From contig NZ_VSWH01000001.1 of NCBI RefSeq assembly GCF_009602705.1, positions 186,001-250,000 of the forward strand: a DNA stretch of 64,000 nt, in the 5' to 3' direction. Below, piece by piece: positions 43,375-52,648 of this stretch. Under the pieces are notes generated by a model that had not been told where the DNA came from, made no database searches, and saw only the letters and a program-made list of their open reading frames with translations. This DNA is from Chryseobacterium vaccae. GTDB lineage: Bacteria; Bacteroidota; Bacteroidia; Flavobacteriales; Weeksellaceae. Both the position numbers and the translations under genes were made by a program. Position 1 is the first letter of the stretch. Each line of letters opens with the position of its first letter.

Positions 43375-44553
43375 TTAATCGTTTTTGTTACCCTGATGTC
43401 CGTTAAAAAACGCAAGCATCGTTTCCAGAGCTTTTTCCGAATGCATTCGTTCACCGTTATCAAGCGATTCCTGTATGGCTTCGCCAGCCCGTTTCCGCAT
43501 TTGGTTTTCGTACAGAGCAATAGCTTCTTCCATGGAGTGAGAACTATCATTGGTAAGGCATTTACTCAGTTCCAGAGCATCCAGCATTGCCATATTGGCT
43601 CCTTCTCCGGCAAATGGGGGCATCACATGGGCGGCATCACCAATCAACGTTAGATTAGGACGGGTTTTCCAACCTTCATCTAATGGCATATAATAGATTG
43701 GGCGGGGAATAAAGGGAGATTCGGCATTTTCAAAAAGTTCCGTCCAGCTGTCATCCCATTCAGAATACTCTTTTTTATACCAGTCCAGGATTTGTGTCTG
43801 ATCAGAAAAATCAAGACCGCTGGTTGAAGCCCAGTTTTCATCCGCCCTGAAACTTGCATAAAATCCAAGGTTACCGTTTCCTTTCTGTCCAAGCAGTAAA
43901 TTCTGATGGTTTCCGAAAGCCATGATCTTTCCGCCTTTAAGAAAATCAGTAATGGCAGGAGCTGTTTTTTCTGCCTGGATAATATTCCCTTCAAGCATAG
44001 TAATTCCAGAATAAACGGGCTTAATATCTGTGAGATAGGGACGAACTTTAGAATTAGCACCATCTGCAGCAATAACAAGATCCGCATACGCTGATGAACC
44101 GTTTTTAAAATGCAGTATCCAGCCTTCACCCTGTCTTTCCATAGAAATAAAATGACTGTCCCAGACTACAGTTTCCGGTTGAAGGGATTTCAGCAGCATA
44201 TTTCTCAATGGGCCACGGTCAATCTCTGGTCTGAAATGGGCATTTCCGAAATCTTCGTCAGGTTTGCTATCATGATCGCTGTAGAATACTTTGGCATGGT
44301 GGTTAACAATCAGGGTTTTATCTGCTCCTGGACGGTAGTTTTCCTTAAACTCTTCCAGAAGGTCTGCCCCGCGTAGGGCCGCCATCCCCGAGTCCTCATG
44401 CATATCCAGAGGAGATCCCTGTACGCGGGCATTTTTGTCGAAATCTCTTTCGTATACCCTTACATCTGCATTTTTAAGCTGTAATAGTCTGGCCAGCGTA
44501 AGACCGCCAGGACCGCCGCCGATAATGGCTATTGATTTATTTTTTATAAGCAT
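43375..44553 (-). CDS. FAD-dependent monooxygenase, Tet(X)-like
   Basis: The 392-residue flavoprotein belongs to the class A monooxygenase group. It has the FAD fingerprint IIGGGPGGLTLARLL with VYERD, the DG motif LVIAADGANSKVR and the second FAD motif GDAAHVMPPFAGEGANMAML. Order and spacing resemble the tetracycline-inactivating Tet(X) enzymes, and MPPFAGEG is very similar to MPPFAGQG there. Close relatives in flavobacteria may act on other compounds, so resistance is not implied. It lies 25 bp after an AraC gene in the same direction and is probably co-transcribed with it. Confidence 0.88.
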   Translation of the reverse strand: MLIKNKSIAIIGGGPGGLTLARLLQLKNADVRVYERDFDKNARVQGSPLDMHEDSGMAALRGADLLEEFKENYRPGADKTLIVNHHAKVFYSDHDSKPDEDFGNAHFRPEIDRGPLRNMLLKSLQPETVVWDSHFISMERQGEGWILHFKNGSSAYADLVIAADGANSKVRPYLTDIKPVYSGITMLEGNIIQAEKTAPAITDFLKGGKIMAFGNHQNLLLGQKGNGNLGFYASFRADENWASTSGLDFSDQTQILDWYKKEYSEWDDSWTELFENAESPFIPRPIYYMPLDEGWKTRPNLTLIGDAAHVMPPFAGEGANMAMLDALELSKCLTNDSSHSMEEAIALYENQMRKRAGEAIQESLDNGERMHSEKALETMLAFFNGHQGNKND

Positions 44554-44578
44554 CTTAATTGAATTTACAGATGCAAAG

Positions 44579-45334
44579 TTATTTTTGTTTTAAAACAGAT
44601 AATAGTATAAATCGGTCGTCTTTATTTTTTGCCAATTCTTTGGGAATCACGCCGGAAAATTTTTTGATTTCCTTAATAAAATGGTTCTGATCCGTAAAAT
44701 TGAGCTCCGGAAAAAGTTTTCCTTCTGCAATATGTTCCAGAGAAGCCCGGAAACGGAGAATTGTAGAATATGATTTTAAGGAGAGCCCAAACTGTTTACT
44801 GAAATAACGGTTGATCTGCCTGCTGCTCCACGAGACTTTTTCAGAAAGTTCCATGACATTAATTTCACCTTTTGAAGCATAAATGAGCTCAAACAAAAGA
44901 CGCTTTTTTAAGTCTATGGTTTCAGGAGCTAATTCTTTGAGAACATGGGAAACGTGCTGGTAAAATGTTTCGAAGTCATTCATGATATCCTTTGTGAAGT
45001 TCCAGAAACCAATAGGAAGTTCTCTTGCTGTATTTAAAATATCAGCAATGGAAGTTTTCAGAATGTATTCGGCTCCTAGTGGCCGGAAACTGACTACAAA
45101 TGCCAGGGTATGAGGAGGAATGATTCTCTGTTCGGGAGCAGTTTCCAGTCCGATCAGCATTATGTGAAAGGATTCCGGTCCGGATTGTAAAAAAAACAGG
45201 TCGATTCTTCCATCCGGAATAATCACAACTTCTTTAGGCTGATCTGATGGATTATGAAACATTCCTATGCTTTCAACAAAGACATCAAGAGACGGATCAG
45301 GGGAGAGGAATTTACAATAAAATTCATGGTTCAT
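44579..45334 (-). CDS. AraC-family regulator with DUF6597-type N-terminus
   Basis: The N-terminal domain (SLDVFVESIGMFHNP, VVIIPDGRIDLFFL) is the DUF6597-like sensor. The C-terminal AraC HTH is recognisable in LSEKVSWSSRQINRYFSKQF and LNFTDQNHFIKEIKKFSGVI. It is the first gene of an operon with the Tet(X)-like monooxygenase, so it probably controls it. The inducer is unknown. Confidence 0.88.
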   Translation of the reverse strand: MNHEFYCKFLSPDPSLDVFVESIGMFHNPSDQPKEVVIIPDGRIDLFFLQSGPESFHIMLIGLETAPEQRIIPPHTLAFVVSFRPLGAEYILKTSIADILNTARELPIGFWNFTKDIMNDFETFYQHVSHVLKELAPETIDLKKRLLFELIYASKGEINVMELSEKVSWSSRQINRYFSKQFGLSLKSYSTILRFRASLEHIAEGKLFPELNFTDQNHFIKEIKKFSGVIPKELAKNKDDRFILLSVLKQK

Positions 45335-45491
45335 ATCAGCCGGAATATATTTGATGATGAATTTACAAAAAATGCTTAACTAAAAGTCAGGACGACCTAA
45401 GATTACTTTATTATGCTCCGGATTATAAAACATCTTTGTATTGTGAATAATATGGCTTTAAAATTTGGAGAATCCGCAAATAACTGATATT

Positions 45492-45509
45492 TTAGTCAAA
45501 AATGACTAA
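45492..45509. promoter_or_regulatory. Inverted repeat directly before the TPR gene
   Basis: TTAGTCA, four A, TGACTAA: perfect 7-bp arms ending 2 bp before the ATG at 45512. It could be an operator or a translation-affecting hairpin. Confidence 0.35.
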
Positions 45510-45511
45510 CC

Positions 45512-46654
45512 ATGAAGAAATGGATTTCGATGTTTATTATTGTATTAGGGTTCAATACAATAAGCGCTCAGGCTGTAAATATAGATAAAGAAAAGCTGCT
45601 TGAATATTATGAGAACCAACGGTATGCTGATGCCGCACGATATCTGGAAAGCCTTTATCCTCAAGATACACAGGATGTAAAAGCACTTACTCAGATGGCT
45701 TACTGCAATATGATGGCAGGAAAACTTCCGGAAGCAGAGAAAAACTACATGAAAGCCAATACGGCAGAACCCAACAATCTATCTATTCTGTTCAGCCTGG
45801 CTAATATCAACTCGCGTAGGGGAAATGCAGTGAAAGCTAAAACCTATCTAACGCAAATTATGCAGCTGGACAGTCTTAATTTCAGCGCCTGTAAACAATT
45901 GGCGGTTTATGCAGAAACTCCAGAAGCCAGATTGAGCTACCTTAAGAAGGCAAACCGTCTGAACACTACTGATCCGGATGTTGCCTATGACCTCTCCATG
46001 GCTTATAAAGAACTGAAACAATACCAGCCTGCTTACGATGTTCTGAAAACAGCTATTGCCGCAGATACAGAGAATTTTACCCTGCAGCAGGCACAACTTC
46101 CGGTTGCCAATCTTCTGGGAAAATATCAGGAAGTAATAGATACAGGAAAAAAGCTGATGAAAAATAATACCGATGCCAATGTGATCAATGAAATGGGGCA
46201 GGCTTATTTCTATTTAAAAGATTATCAGACCTGTGCTACTGTTTTTAAAACTCTGGAAGATATGGGGATTCAGAATGAAGGTACCCTGTATTTTATGGCT
46301 TTGAGTTACCGTGAACTGAAAAACTTCGATCTTGCAGCTATCTATGCTAAGAAAACCATTGAAGAAGGAATATCAAAGCATACTGCTGTTTATTATACTG
46401 TACTTGGAGGTATTTACGAAGCGAAAAACCAGTTTCCTGAAGCAGTGACGGCTTACAAAAGAGGGCTTACTTTTGATAGCAGTAATACAATTAATTACCG
46501 CTTGGGACTGCTTTACGACCTGAGTATGAAGCAAACCAAAAATGCTTTATCTTATTATAATCTATACCTTAAAAGTAAACCGGATCCGGAGAAAGAAAAA
46601 GATCAGATTACCTATGCAAAAGCGAGAATTGCTGCGCTTACTACCTCAAAATAG
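45512..46654 (+). CDS. Secreted tetratricopeptide repeat protein
   Basis: A signal peptide (MKKWISMFIIVLGFNTISAQ) precedes a chain of TPR units covering nearly the whole 380 residues (for example ALTQMAYCNMMAGKLPEAEK, YFMALSYRELKNFDLAAIYA, TVLGGIYEAKNQFPEAVTAY). It is periplasmic and probably a scaffold in protein interactions. No catalytic domain is present. It lies 72 bp before the membrane protein gene at 46727, possibly one operon. Confidence 0.88.
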   Translation: MKKWISMFIIVLGFNTISAQAVNIDKEKLLEYYENQRYADAARYLESLYPQDTQDVKALTQMAYCNMMAGKLPEAEKNYMKANTAEPNNLSILFSLANINSRRGNAVKAKTYLTQIMQLDSLNFSACKQLAVYAETPEARLSYLKKANRLNTTDPDVAYDLSMAYKELKQYQPAYDVLKTAIAADTENFTLQQAQLPVANLLGKYQEVIDTGKKLMKNNTDANVINEMGQAYFYLKDYQTCATVFKTLEDMGIQNEGTLYFMALSYRELKNFDLAAIYAKKTIEEGISKHTAVYYTVLGGIYEAKNQFPEAVTAYKRGLTFDSSNTINYRLGLLYDLSMKQTKNALSYYNLYLKSKPDPEKEKDQITYAKARIAALTTSK

Positions 46655-46726
46655 CCATTTCCTTATTTATTGTAGAGCTTTAAACTCCCGCTCCCGCAAG
46701 AACCCTTCAAACACTGATACTAAAGA

Positions 46727-47449
46727 ATGAACAAAAGCTCCCGCTCTTTCCCTGTATATGCCATTGCTGACAAAACAGTCACATGGATGATGCGCATACT
46801 GGCATTGATTGGGCTCGTCGTTTTATTTTTATTAGGACTCTTATTGCCGATAGCCTTTGTGGTTGATGATGGGTATAGGGTTTCATACAGCAGAAACCCG
46901 GTGAATTCGGTAATATTGATAGCACTCTATGAACTGTGTTTCTTTTTTCTTTGCCGATGGTTGGTAAAATACTGGAAACGGAACCAGGATAAAACAATTG
47001 TAAAAATGTGGATAGACGAAAAAGGTCTGCATCGCCAGCAAAAAGATGGCAATATCCTCTCCATTTTGTATAGTCAGTTACGTTCAGTTCCGAAAGAAGG
47101 GAGATATGATGTTTATACTCAACAGACCGGGTCCGGAAAATATTCCAGAACCGCACTGTTGGTTAATTACAGGGATGAAACAGGTATCGTGAAACCTGTA
47201 GAGGCAGAATTTACGATGAACATCTGGTATGCTTTCTATCCGGCCAACACCATGGAAATGAGAGCTGCCTTTTTTCAGAATATAGCGGGCTATAAAGAAA
47301 TAAGAATAAATCCTGAAGTATACAGGCATTACCATATAAATCCTGTTACCTTTCAGTTTGATGCAAAAAAATACTGGATACAATGGATCCTGATTCTTCT
47401 TTTTATAATTTCTGTACTGCTCATCATTTTATTGCTGACAAAAGAATAA
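46727..47449 (+). CDS. Membrane protein of unknown function
   Basis: The 240-residue protein has two N-terminal membrane segments (about 20-45 and 62-83), a cytoplasmic or periplasmic middle (about 90-210, with ILSILYSQLRSVPKEGRYDV) and a C-terminal membrane segment (217-237). The layout resembles Bacteroidota proteins with a PH-like middle domain, but I cannot name the family. Confidence 0.7.
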   Translation: MNKSSRSFPVYAIADKTVTWMMRILALIGLVVLFLLGLLLPIAFVVDDGYRVSYSRNPVNSVILIALYELCFFFLCRWLVKYWKRNQDKTIVKMWIDEKGLHRQQKDGNILSILYSQLRSVPKEGRYDVYTQQTGSGKYSRTALLVNYRDETGIVKPVEAEFTMNIWYAFYPANTMEMRAAFFQNIAGYKEIRINPEVYRHYHINPVTFQFDAKKYWIQWILILLFIISVLLIILLLTKE

Positions 47450-47565
47450 AAGTCATCACAACGTACTGGTTAATCTGAAAATGTAGTAACTTAGAATAAT
47501 GGAATATTGGTTTTATCCGAAGGAATAACTGCCATATCCGTAATCTTTTCTTTTAATTAATCCCT

Positions 47566-48006
47566 ATGAAATACCTTAGATTTATCATAATATTTGTCCT
47601 TTTTGCTGGTCTGGTTATCCTTTTAACGCGTATCGGAGCCAAAGAATATGCTGAAAAAAATAAAGTTTTAAAAAACGGAGTTACCTTTGAAGGCGTTGTA
47701 ACCGATATAAAAAGATCCAATAATCATAGTTTTGGAATACTGTCTGTAAACATTTCCAAATCAAATGTAAATGACTTTTCAGCTAAACCGGAACAGGGAA
47801 TATATCCGTATCAAATCAGAGGAAAACAGGGCGAAATCTATTTACCGGTGTTCGTACAAAGAGAGGTGGGTGACAGTGTTAAACTTATTTCTGATAAAGA
47901 AATTGTTTATTATAAAGGCCAGAAATCCAGTGATAAAGGCGAAGTTTACATCATTACAGAATCTGAAGATATTGATTTTGTAAAACAAAACTCACTGTTC
48001 AAATAA
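47566..48006 (+). CDS. Small membrane-anchored protein of unknown function
   Basis: The 146-residue protein has an N-terminal membrane anchor (LRFIIIFVLFAGLVILLTRI) followed by a soluble beta-rich part starting GVTFEGVVTDIKRSNNHSFG. No family is recognised. It stands between a membrane protein gene and an oxidoreductase gene, with gaps of 116 and 70 bp. Confidence 0.68.
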   Translation: MKYLRFIIIFVLFAGLVILLTRIGAKEYAEKNKVLKNGVTFEGVVTDIKRSNNHSFGILSVNISKSNVNDFSAKPEQGIYPYQIRGKQGEIYLPVFVQREVGDSVKLISDKEIVYYKGQKSSDKGEVYIITESEDIDFVKQNSLFK

Positions 48007-48076
48007 AAAATGAATCTTCTTCACTTCAACAGAATTTTAGTGAAAATCAATACCTTTATCCTACAGAATAAGAAAG

Positions 48077-49072
48077 ATGAAACTGAAATTAGGAATCCTC
48101 GATCAATCTCCCGTTATTTCAGGCAGCACTCCTTTGAACGCACTGAACGACAGTCTCAATCTTGCCGTATTTGCTGATGAAGCGGGATTTCACAGCGTAA
48201 TGTATTCCGAGCATCATGGGGTAGAAGCATACGGAAGTTCAAGCCCTGAGCTTCTTGCAGCTGTTGTTCTGGGAAAAACAAAAAAGATCAAAGTAGGAAC
48301 AGGGGGCATTATGCTCCGAAATTATTCAGCTTATAAAATTGCGGAATGGACGAAAATGCTGAGCACACTCTATCCCGGACGCTTTATCCTGGGGCTGGGA
48401 AAAGCTCCCGGAGGACTAAAAGATGCAGTACAGGCACTTAATAATAACAAACCTCCGGTGTTATCCAATGCAGAAAAGAAATTGGAAGAGATCATCCAAT
48501 ACATCAAAGATGAGGAAGGGATCTACGCTGGGCTGATCGCTCAACCCCAAAAACTGATTCATCTGCCTGAGATCATCTGGCTAGGTTCCGGAGTTACGTC
48601 AGCGGGTGAAGCAGCAAGACATGGAGTAGGATATTCCTTTGCGGATTTTATGCGGCATGGAAAAGAAACCGAAAGCACTGAAGCTTATCAGAAAGAATTT
48701 GATAACAACGCATACGGAAAAGCTCCCTTACTACAGATTGCAGTTGCTGCATCAGTAGCACCGGACCTGAAAAAGGCCAGGTATAACGCCTATGGAATGG
48801 CTTACCAGTTTTTGCAGGCAAGACATTTAGAGGCCCCTGAAGCACTTCTTTCCTCAGAACAGATAGAAAACAGAATCATGGGAACAGAAAATGAGGAGGA
48901 ATTTTTTAATATTCTGGACAACATCATTATTGATACTCCCGAAAACATAGCCGGCAGATTGCAGGAAACAGCTGAGAAATATAATACGGATGATATATTG
49001 ATTTTATGCAATATGTTCCAGCAGGAAAACCGTATGAATACCTATAAAAGCATCATTCTGAACAGCAGATAG
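48077..49072 (+). CDS. LLM-class flavin-dependent oxidoreductase, MsnO8 type
   Basis: The 331-residue protein has the bacterial-luciferase-like TIM-barrel fold: LKLGILDQSPVISGSTPLNA at the start, SVMYSEHHGVEAYGSSSPEL and IKVGTGGIMLRNYSAYKIAE. The EHHG and GGIMLRNY stretches are typical of the MsnO8 group. It would use reduced FMN from a partner reductase. The substrate is unknown. Confidence 0.9.
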   Translation: MKLKLGILDQSPVISGSTPLNALNDSLNLAVFADEAGFHSVMYSEHHGVEAYGSSSPELLAAVVLGKTKKIKVGTGGIMLRNYSAYKIAEWTKMLSTLYPGRFILGLGKAPGGLKDAVQALNNNKPPVLSNAEKKLEEIIQYIKDEEGIYAGLIAQPQKLIHLPEIIWLGSGVTSAGEAARHGVGYSFADFMRHGKETESTEAYQKEFDNNAYGKAPLLQIAVAASVAPDLKKARYNAYGMAYQFLQARHLEAPEALLSSEQIENRIMGTENEEEFFNILDNIIIDTPENIAGRLQETAEKYNTDDILILCNMFQQENRMNTYKSIILNSR

Positions 49073-49177
49073 CAATAGTGCATTCAGAAAATTCCGATAT
49101 TGAAAGGTTTTTACACCGGACAGCCATTAAAAGTATTATATTGGCGAAATAAAAACAATAAACCAGACCTTCTCCCT

Positions 49178-49540
49178 ATGAGTTATAACATCCAGCTTTT
49201 CAGATCCGAAACAAAAGAAAAAGAACAGGCCGCCAACGATGAGAGCTTTTTTGACCGCGAAGATAACCTTATACCGTTTGAAAAACAGCAGATTGCCGGT
49301 TTAAAAGAACGCCTTCTGAGTTATAAATATGAGCTGGTCAGGGAAGATGCTTCAGGACTTCACTTCAATCATCCCGATGAAGATTTTGGAAGTGTACTGC
49401 TTTCAGAAAGAGGTCTGTATTTCAGAGCAGGTCTGAGCGAAAGCTCCATTTTTGAAGTCGGAATGACTGCGTCAGAATTTACCGATACCGGAGAATTTGC
49501 AAAATACGACCCACAGCAGGAAGGTTGGGAAGAATTTTAA
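49178..49540 (+). CDS. Hypothetical protein
   Basis: The ATG at 49178 (MSYNIQLFRSETKEKEQAAN) is the natural start; the longer frame from a TTG adds 26 unrelated residues. The 120-residue product is charged, with FFDREDNLIPFEKQQIAGLK and an aspartate-rich DEDFGSVLLSERGLYFRAG. It resembles small proteins found beside SUKH-like genes in flavobacteria, but I do not know the family. It is cytoplasmic and lies 23 bp before the next gene. Confidence 0.7.
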   Translation: MSYNIQLFRSETKEKEQAANDESFFDREDNLIPFEKQQIAGLKERLLSYKYELVREDASGLHFNHPDEDFGSVLLSERGLYFRAGLSESSIFEVGMTASEFTDTGEFAKYDPQQEGWEEF

Positions 49541-49563
49541 CCATCTTTGTTGAAAATAAGACT

Positions 49564-50499
49564 ATGAATAAAAAACATATCGTTATAATCGGTCTTGGAG
49601 GCGTTGGCGGATATTTCGGATTTAAGATCAATCAGTATAATGAAACTTCAAAACAATATAAAATAACTTTTACAGCCAGAGGAGAAACCTATGAAAAAGT
49701 AAAAGAAAACGGTCTGATCCTGCTCTCTCCCGAACATTCGGTTGCCCATACTTTTCCTGATACCGTTGAACAGCAGATCAGCAGCATCAAAGATCCGGAT
49801 CTTATCCTGATCTGTGTCAAAGAATACGATCTGGAAAATGTCTGCACTCAGCTGAAGCAGGTCATTCATAAAAATACCGTACTCCTTCCGATGATGAATG
49901 GAGCCGATATTTATGAAAGAATCAGAACAGTTATTCCGGATAATGTTATTCTTCCGACCTGTATTTATGTGGCTTCCCATATCAAGGAAAAAGGAATTGT
50001 AGAACATAAAGGAAAAGCGGGGAAAATGATCATGGGCAGAGATCCTCAGCATTTTTCAGCAGATATAAACTGGATTGTTGAACTGATGAAAGAGAGTAAG
50101 ATTGACATTGATTTCAAAGATGATTCATTAACCGATATCTGGACTAAATTTATCTTCATTGCGAGCTTCGGACCGGTAACCGCAAAATATAATTCATCTA
50201 TCGGAACGGTATGTACCGATGTACAGCAGAAACATGAGGCAACGGAAATTATGAAAGAAATTAAGCGGATAGCCGATGAAAAAGGAATTCACCTTTCCTA
50301 TGATATTATAGCAAAAACCTTTGAAAAAGCAGCAGCATTTCCTTTTGAAACTCCCACATCTTTACAGCTGGATATTCATTCCGGAAAGGAAGATAACGAA
50401 CTGGAATTGTTTGCCGGAGCTATTTTAAAGTATGGTAAAGAATTGAGTATAGAAACACCTTTCATTCAAAAGGTCTACAATGAGATAAAAGGAAAATAG
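49564..50499 (+). CDS. Ketopantoate reductase family protein (PanE/ApbA)
   Basis: The 311-residue NADPH-dependent reductase has the Rossmann motif IIGLGGVGGYFG and the family stretches LLPMMNGADIYERI and DIWTKFIFIASFGPVTA, with the Lys of the W-x-K-F pattern. A C-terminal helical domain with ETPTSLQLDIHSGKEDNELE carries the S/T-x-x-D pattern. Whether it makes pantoate or reduces another 2-keto acid cannot be told. The start at 49564 was chosen over the longer frame because it leads directly into the Rossmann strand. Confidence 0.9.
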   Translation: MNKKHIVIIGLGGVGGYFGFKINQYNETSKQYKITFTARGETYEKVKENGLILLSPEHSVAHTFPDTVEQQISSIKDPDLILICVKEYDLENVCTQLKQVIHKNTVLLPMMNGADIYERIRTVIPDNVILPTCIYVASHIKEKGIVEHKGKAGKMIMGRDPQHFSADINWIVELMKESKIDIDFKDDSLTDIWTKFIFIASFGPVTAKYNSSIGTVCTDVQQKHEATEIMKEIKRIADEKGIHLSYDIIAKTFEKAAAFPFETPTSLQLDIHSGKEDNELELFAGAILKYGKELSIETPFIQKVYNEIKGK

Positions 50500-50507
50500 T
50501 TATATCA

Positions 50508-50534
50508 ATAAAGACGGTTTTAGGCCGCCTTTAC
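50508..50534 (+). terminator. Weak terminator after the PanE-like gene
   Basis: AAAGACGG and CCGCCTTT pair with one mismatch over a 7-nt loop; a short T run is included in the 3' arm. Confidence 0.5.
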
Positions 50535-50711
50535 TAATGCAATAGAAATTTAAATATAGAGAACATTTATCCGGTTAGGAAAAAATCACAATCAATTCTT
50601 TGTATTACCTTGTTAAGTTTACCCTTTGTTTACCTTAAAAAAGAGAGTTATCATTTCTCTTTGTCTGGCTTTGCGGTAAAAAAGTATTTAGATATTCTGG
50701 ATTTATTTAGA

Positions 50712-50748
50712 TTTTTAATCACTAATAATATGAATTAGTGATTAAAAA
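50712..50748. repeat. Perfect 15-bp-arm inverted repeat
   Basis: TTTTTAATCACTAAT and ATTAGTGATTAAAAA are separated by 7 nt, 40 bp before the small lipoprotein gene. It could be a bidirectional terminator or an operator. Confidence 0.65.
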
Positions 50749-50787
50749 AGAACTTTTATTATAATCCGTAATTTTATTAAGTTAAAC

Positions 50788-51105
50788 ATGAAATTATATT
50801 TTGTAGCATTATTATTGGTCTCAGCATGTTCTAAAGATAGCAGTCAGGAATATGCAAAAATTTTAAGGGATGAAGAATGTAATTTAGTTATTCTTTCTCC
50901 TCCTTATGACAATTCTGTTTGGTTTTCAACAAAAGGTTATGACCCAATAACACATGAGTTTAAAACCTGTAAAACCCATAACAGGTGGTGGAATATGTTT
51001 GCTGACGAAATGGAAACAGGTGATACAATTGTTAAAAGGAAAGGTGAATTAATTTTCGCTATCCATAAAAAAGATACAATAATCTATCATGACTGGAATA
51101 AATAA
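50788..51105 (+). CDS. Small lipoprotein of unknown function
   Basis: The 105-residue product has a lipobox (LLLVSAC, Cys14) and a short mature part with two further Cys residues and aromatic stretches (NSVWFSTKGYDPITHEFKTC, HNRWWNMF). No family is recognised. The AT-rich flanks contain a long inverted repeat upstream and no clear terminator downstream. Confidence 0.65.
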   Translation: MKLYFVALLLVSACSKDSSQEYAKILRDEECNLVILSPPYDNSVWFSTKGYDPITHEFKTCKTHNRWWNMFADEMETGDTIVKRKGELIFAIHKKDTIIYHDWNK

Positions 51106-51244
51106 CCCTTGTGTTAACAGAGATCGTTAAGACAGGTTGTAAGACGTTCCGTTTAAGTGATGATTCAATATATTTAATCGGCTCGGAAATCTTGTTTTTC
51201 TCGTTTTTAATTGCTAGAGTATATTTTCGGGGTTAATAAAAAGA

Positions 51245-51595
51245 CTAAGCTCCATGCATGAATTTCTGCCGGTCTAATAATACCTCATCGGTTTCACGGT
51301 GGTCCGGATCATCAATGCAGCAGTCTACGGGACATACTGTTTTACATTGAGGCTCCTCATGAAAACCTTTACATTCTGTACATTTTCCGGGAACAATATA
51401 ATAAACCTCATCAGAATAGGCCTGTTGGTAAGTTCCTGCATCAGCTTCCGTTCCGTCCGGGAAAACGATCTTTCCTGAAAGCTTTGTTTTATCCTGCCAG
51501 CGCCAGTCAATTGCACCCTCATAAATAGCCGAATTAGGACATTCCGGCTCACAGGCCCCACAGTTGATACAGTCGTCGGTTATAATAATAGCCAT
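51245..51595 (-). CDS. 4Fe-4S dicluster ferredoxin
   Basis: The 116-residue ferredoxin carries CINCGACEPECP and a second cluster CTECKGFHEEPQCKTVCPVD, i.e. two CxxCxxC...CP sets as in YfhL/FdxA-like proteins. It would pass low-potential electrons. It follows the SOD operon in the same direction but is separated by 147 bp with a terminator-like hairpin, so it may have its own promoter. Confidence 0.92.
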   Translation of the reverse strand: MAIIITDDCINCGACEPECPNSAIYEGAIDWRWQDKTKLSGKIVFPDGTEADAGTYQQAYSDEVYYIVPGKCTECKGFHEEPQCKTVCPVDCCIDDPDHRETDEVLLDRQKFMHGA

Positions 51596-51621
51596 ATTTT
51601 TAGTTGTTTTTTAATGATTTT

Positions 51622-51663
51622 CAAAAAGGGATTTCCTAAACAGCATACACCGTAAGAAATCCC
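51622..51663 (-). terminator. Terminator after the 2Fe-2S ferredoxin gene
   Basis: GGGATTTC (51628-51635) and GAAATCCC (51656-51663) are perfect arms. On the minus strand the 3' arm is followed by TTTTTG. Confidence 0.6.
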
Positions 51664-51742
51664 AGTCTAAACTTAAGTAAATAAACTCCGGTATAAGACC
51701 GGAAACGTTGAAAAAATAAGCTGCATTGGCAGTTGTTCTTCA

Positions 51743-52060
51743 TTATTCAGCAATTTCTATGGAAAGTCCGTCCATTGCCGCCGTAAGTTGGATCTGGCAG
51801 GCTAATCTGCTGGAAGAAGTGGTTGTAAACAGCTCAGACAAAAGAGCTTCTTCAATATCACTTTTTTCAGGAAGCAAAGACGTTTCGCTGAGGATATAGC
51901 AGTGGCAGGTAGCACACATCGCCATTCCTCCGCACATGGCTTCCATGGGTAATTCATAGGCTTTGCAGAGATCTTTAAGACTAAGTCCCATTTCCAGCGG
52001 ACAAACCAGCTGATGAATATTTCCTTCCCGATCCTTTACCGTAATTGTAATTTCATCCAT
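51743..52060 (-). CDS. 2Fe-2S (adrenodoxin-type) ferredoxin
   Basis: The 105-residue ferredoxin binds one 2Fe-2S cluster through C-x5-C-x2-C (CGGMAMCATC) and a late Cys (RLACQ). The start is the ATG at 52060; the frame extends to a TTG at 52072, directly after the previous stop. It is the last gene of the SOD operon, 12 bp after the FMN reductase gene, and may receive electrons from that reductase. Confidence 0.92.
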   Translation of the reverse strand: MDEITITVKDREGNIHQLVCPLEMGLSLKDLCKAYELPMEAMCGGMAMCATCHCYILSETSLLPEKSDIEEALLSELFTTTSSSRLACQIQLTAAMDGLSIEIAE

Positions 52061-52072
52061 TCTCCTGAACAA

Positions 52073-52642
52073 TTATTTATAAGTCTGAGGTATTCTTTCT
52101 ATTCTTCTTGTAGTAGCAATGTTGATGAGCTTTTCAAACTTATCCGAGTATAAAGATGAGATCTTTGCCGGATCTTCCTGATCATATAATGCGGCACGGA
52201 TAACAGGGACACTGAAGGGCAGAGGCCACGCACGGAGCGATTTGGCGATCACATCCATGGTGTTAATGCCCTGCATTGCCTGTAGTCCGTCTGCCCAGCA
52301 CACCAATCCGACTGTTTTATCAGTAAGATAAGGCTGATAATATCCGGAAGTAACTTCCAGCCAGTCCAGGCAGTTCTTCATTACTCCCGGAATGCTTCCA
52401 TGGTACAAAGGAGCCAGCCAGAAATGGATATCAGCTTCCAGAAATAACTGTGTCATCCGCTCTACGGCTAAAGGCGTTTTACCAAGCGTAACATCGAACA
52501 TAGGAATACCAGATTCTGCCAGGGTAAAAATTTCGGTCTCTATTCCTGATTTGTCCAGGCTTTCTTTGAAAAACTGTGCAATACGGCCTGAAGCAGATTC
52601 TGTTCTTCTTTCCAGAGATCCGTTGAATATAATGGCTTTCAT
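52073..52642 (-). CDS. NADPH-dependent FMN reductase family protein
   Basis: The 189-residue flavodoxin-like reductase opens with AIIFNGSLERRTESASGRIA (flavin phosphate loop) and has IHFWLAPLYHGSIPGVMKNCLDWL and VGLVCWADGLQAMQGINTM. Relatives reduce FMN, quinones or azo compounds with NAD(P)H. It lies 6 bp after the DUF2480 gene and 12 bp before the ferredoxin gene, so it belongs to the redox operon. Confidence 0.9.
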   Translation of the reverse strand: MKAIIFNGSLERRTESASGRIAQFFKESLDKSGIETEIFTLAESGIPMFDVTLGKTPLAVERMTQLFLEADIHFWLAPLYHGSIPGVMKNCLDWLEVTSGYYQPYLTDKTVGLVCWADGLQAMQGINTMDVIAKSLRAWPLPFSVPVIRAALYDQEDPAKISSLYSDKFEKLINIATTRRIERIPQTYK

Positions 52643-52648
52643 TCTGAT

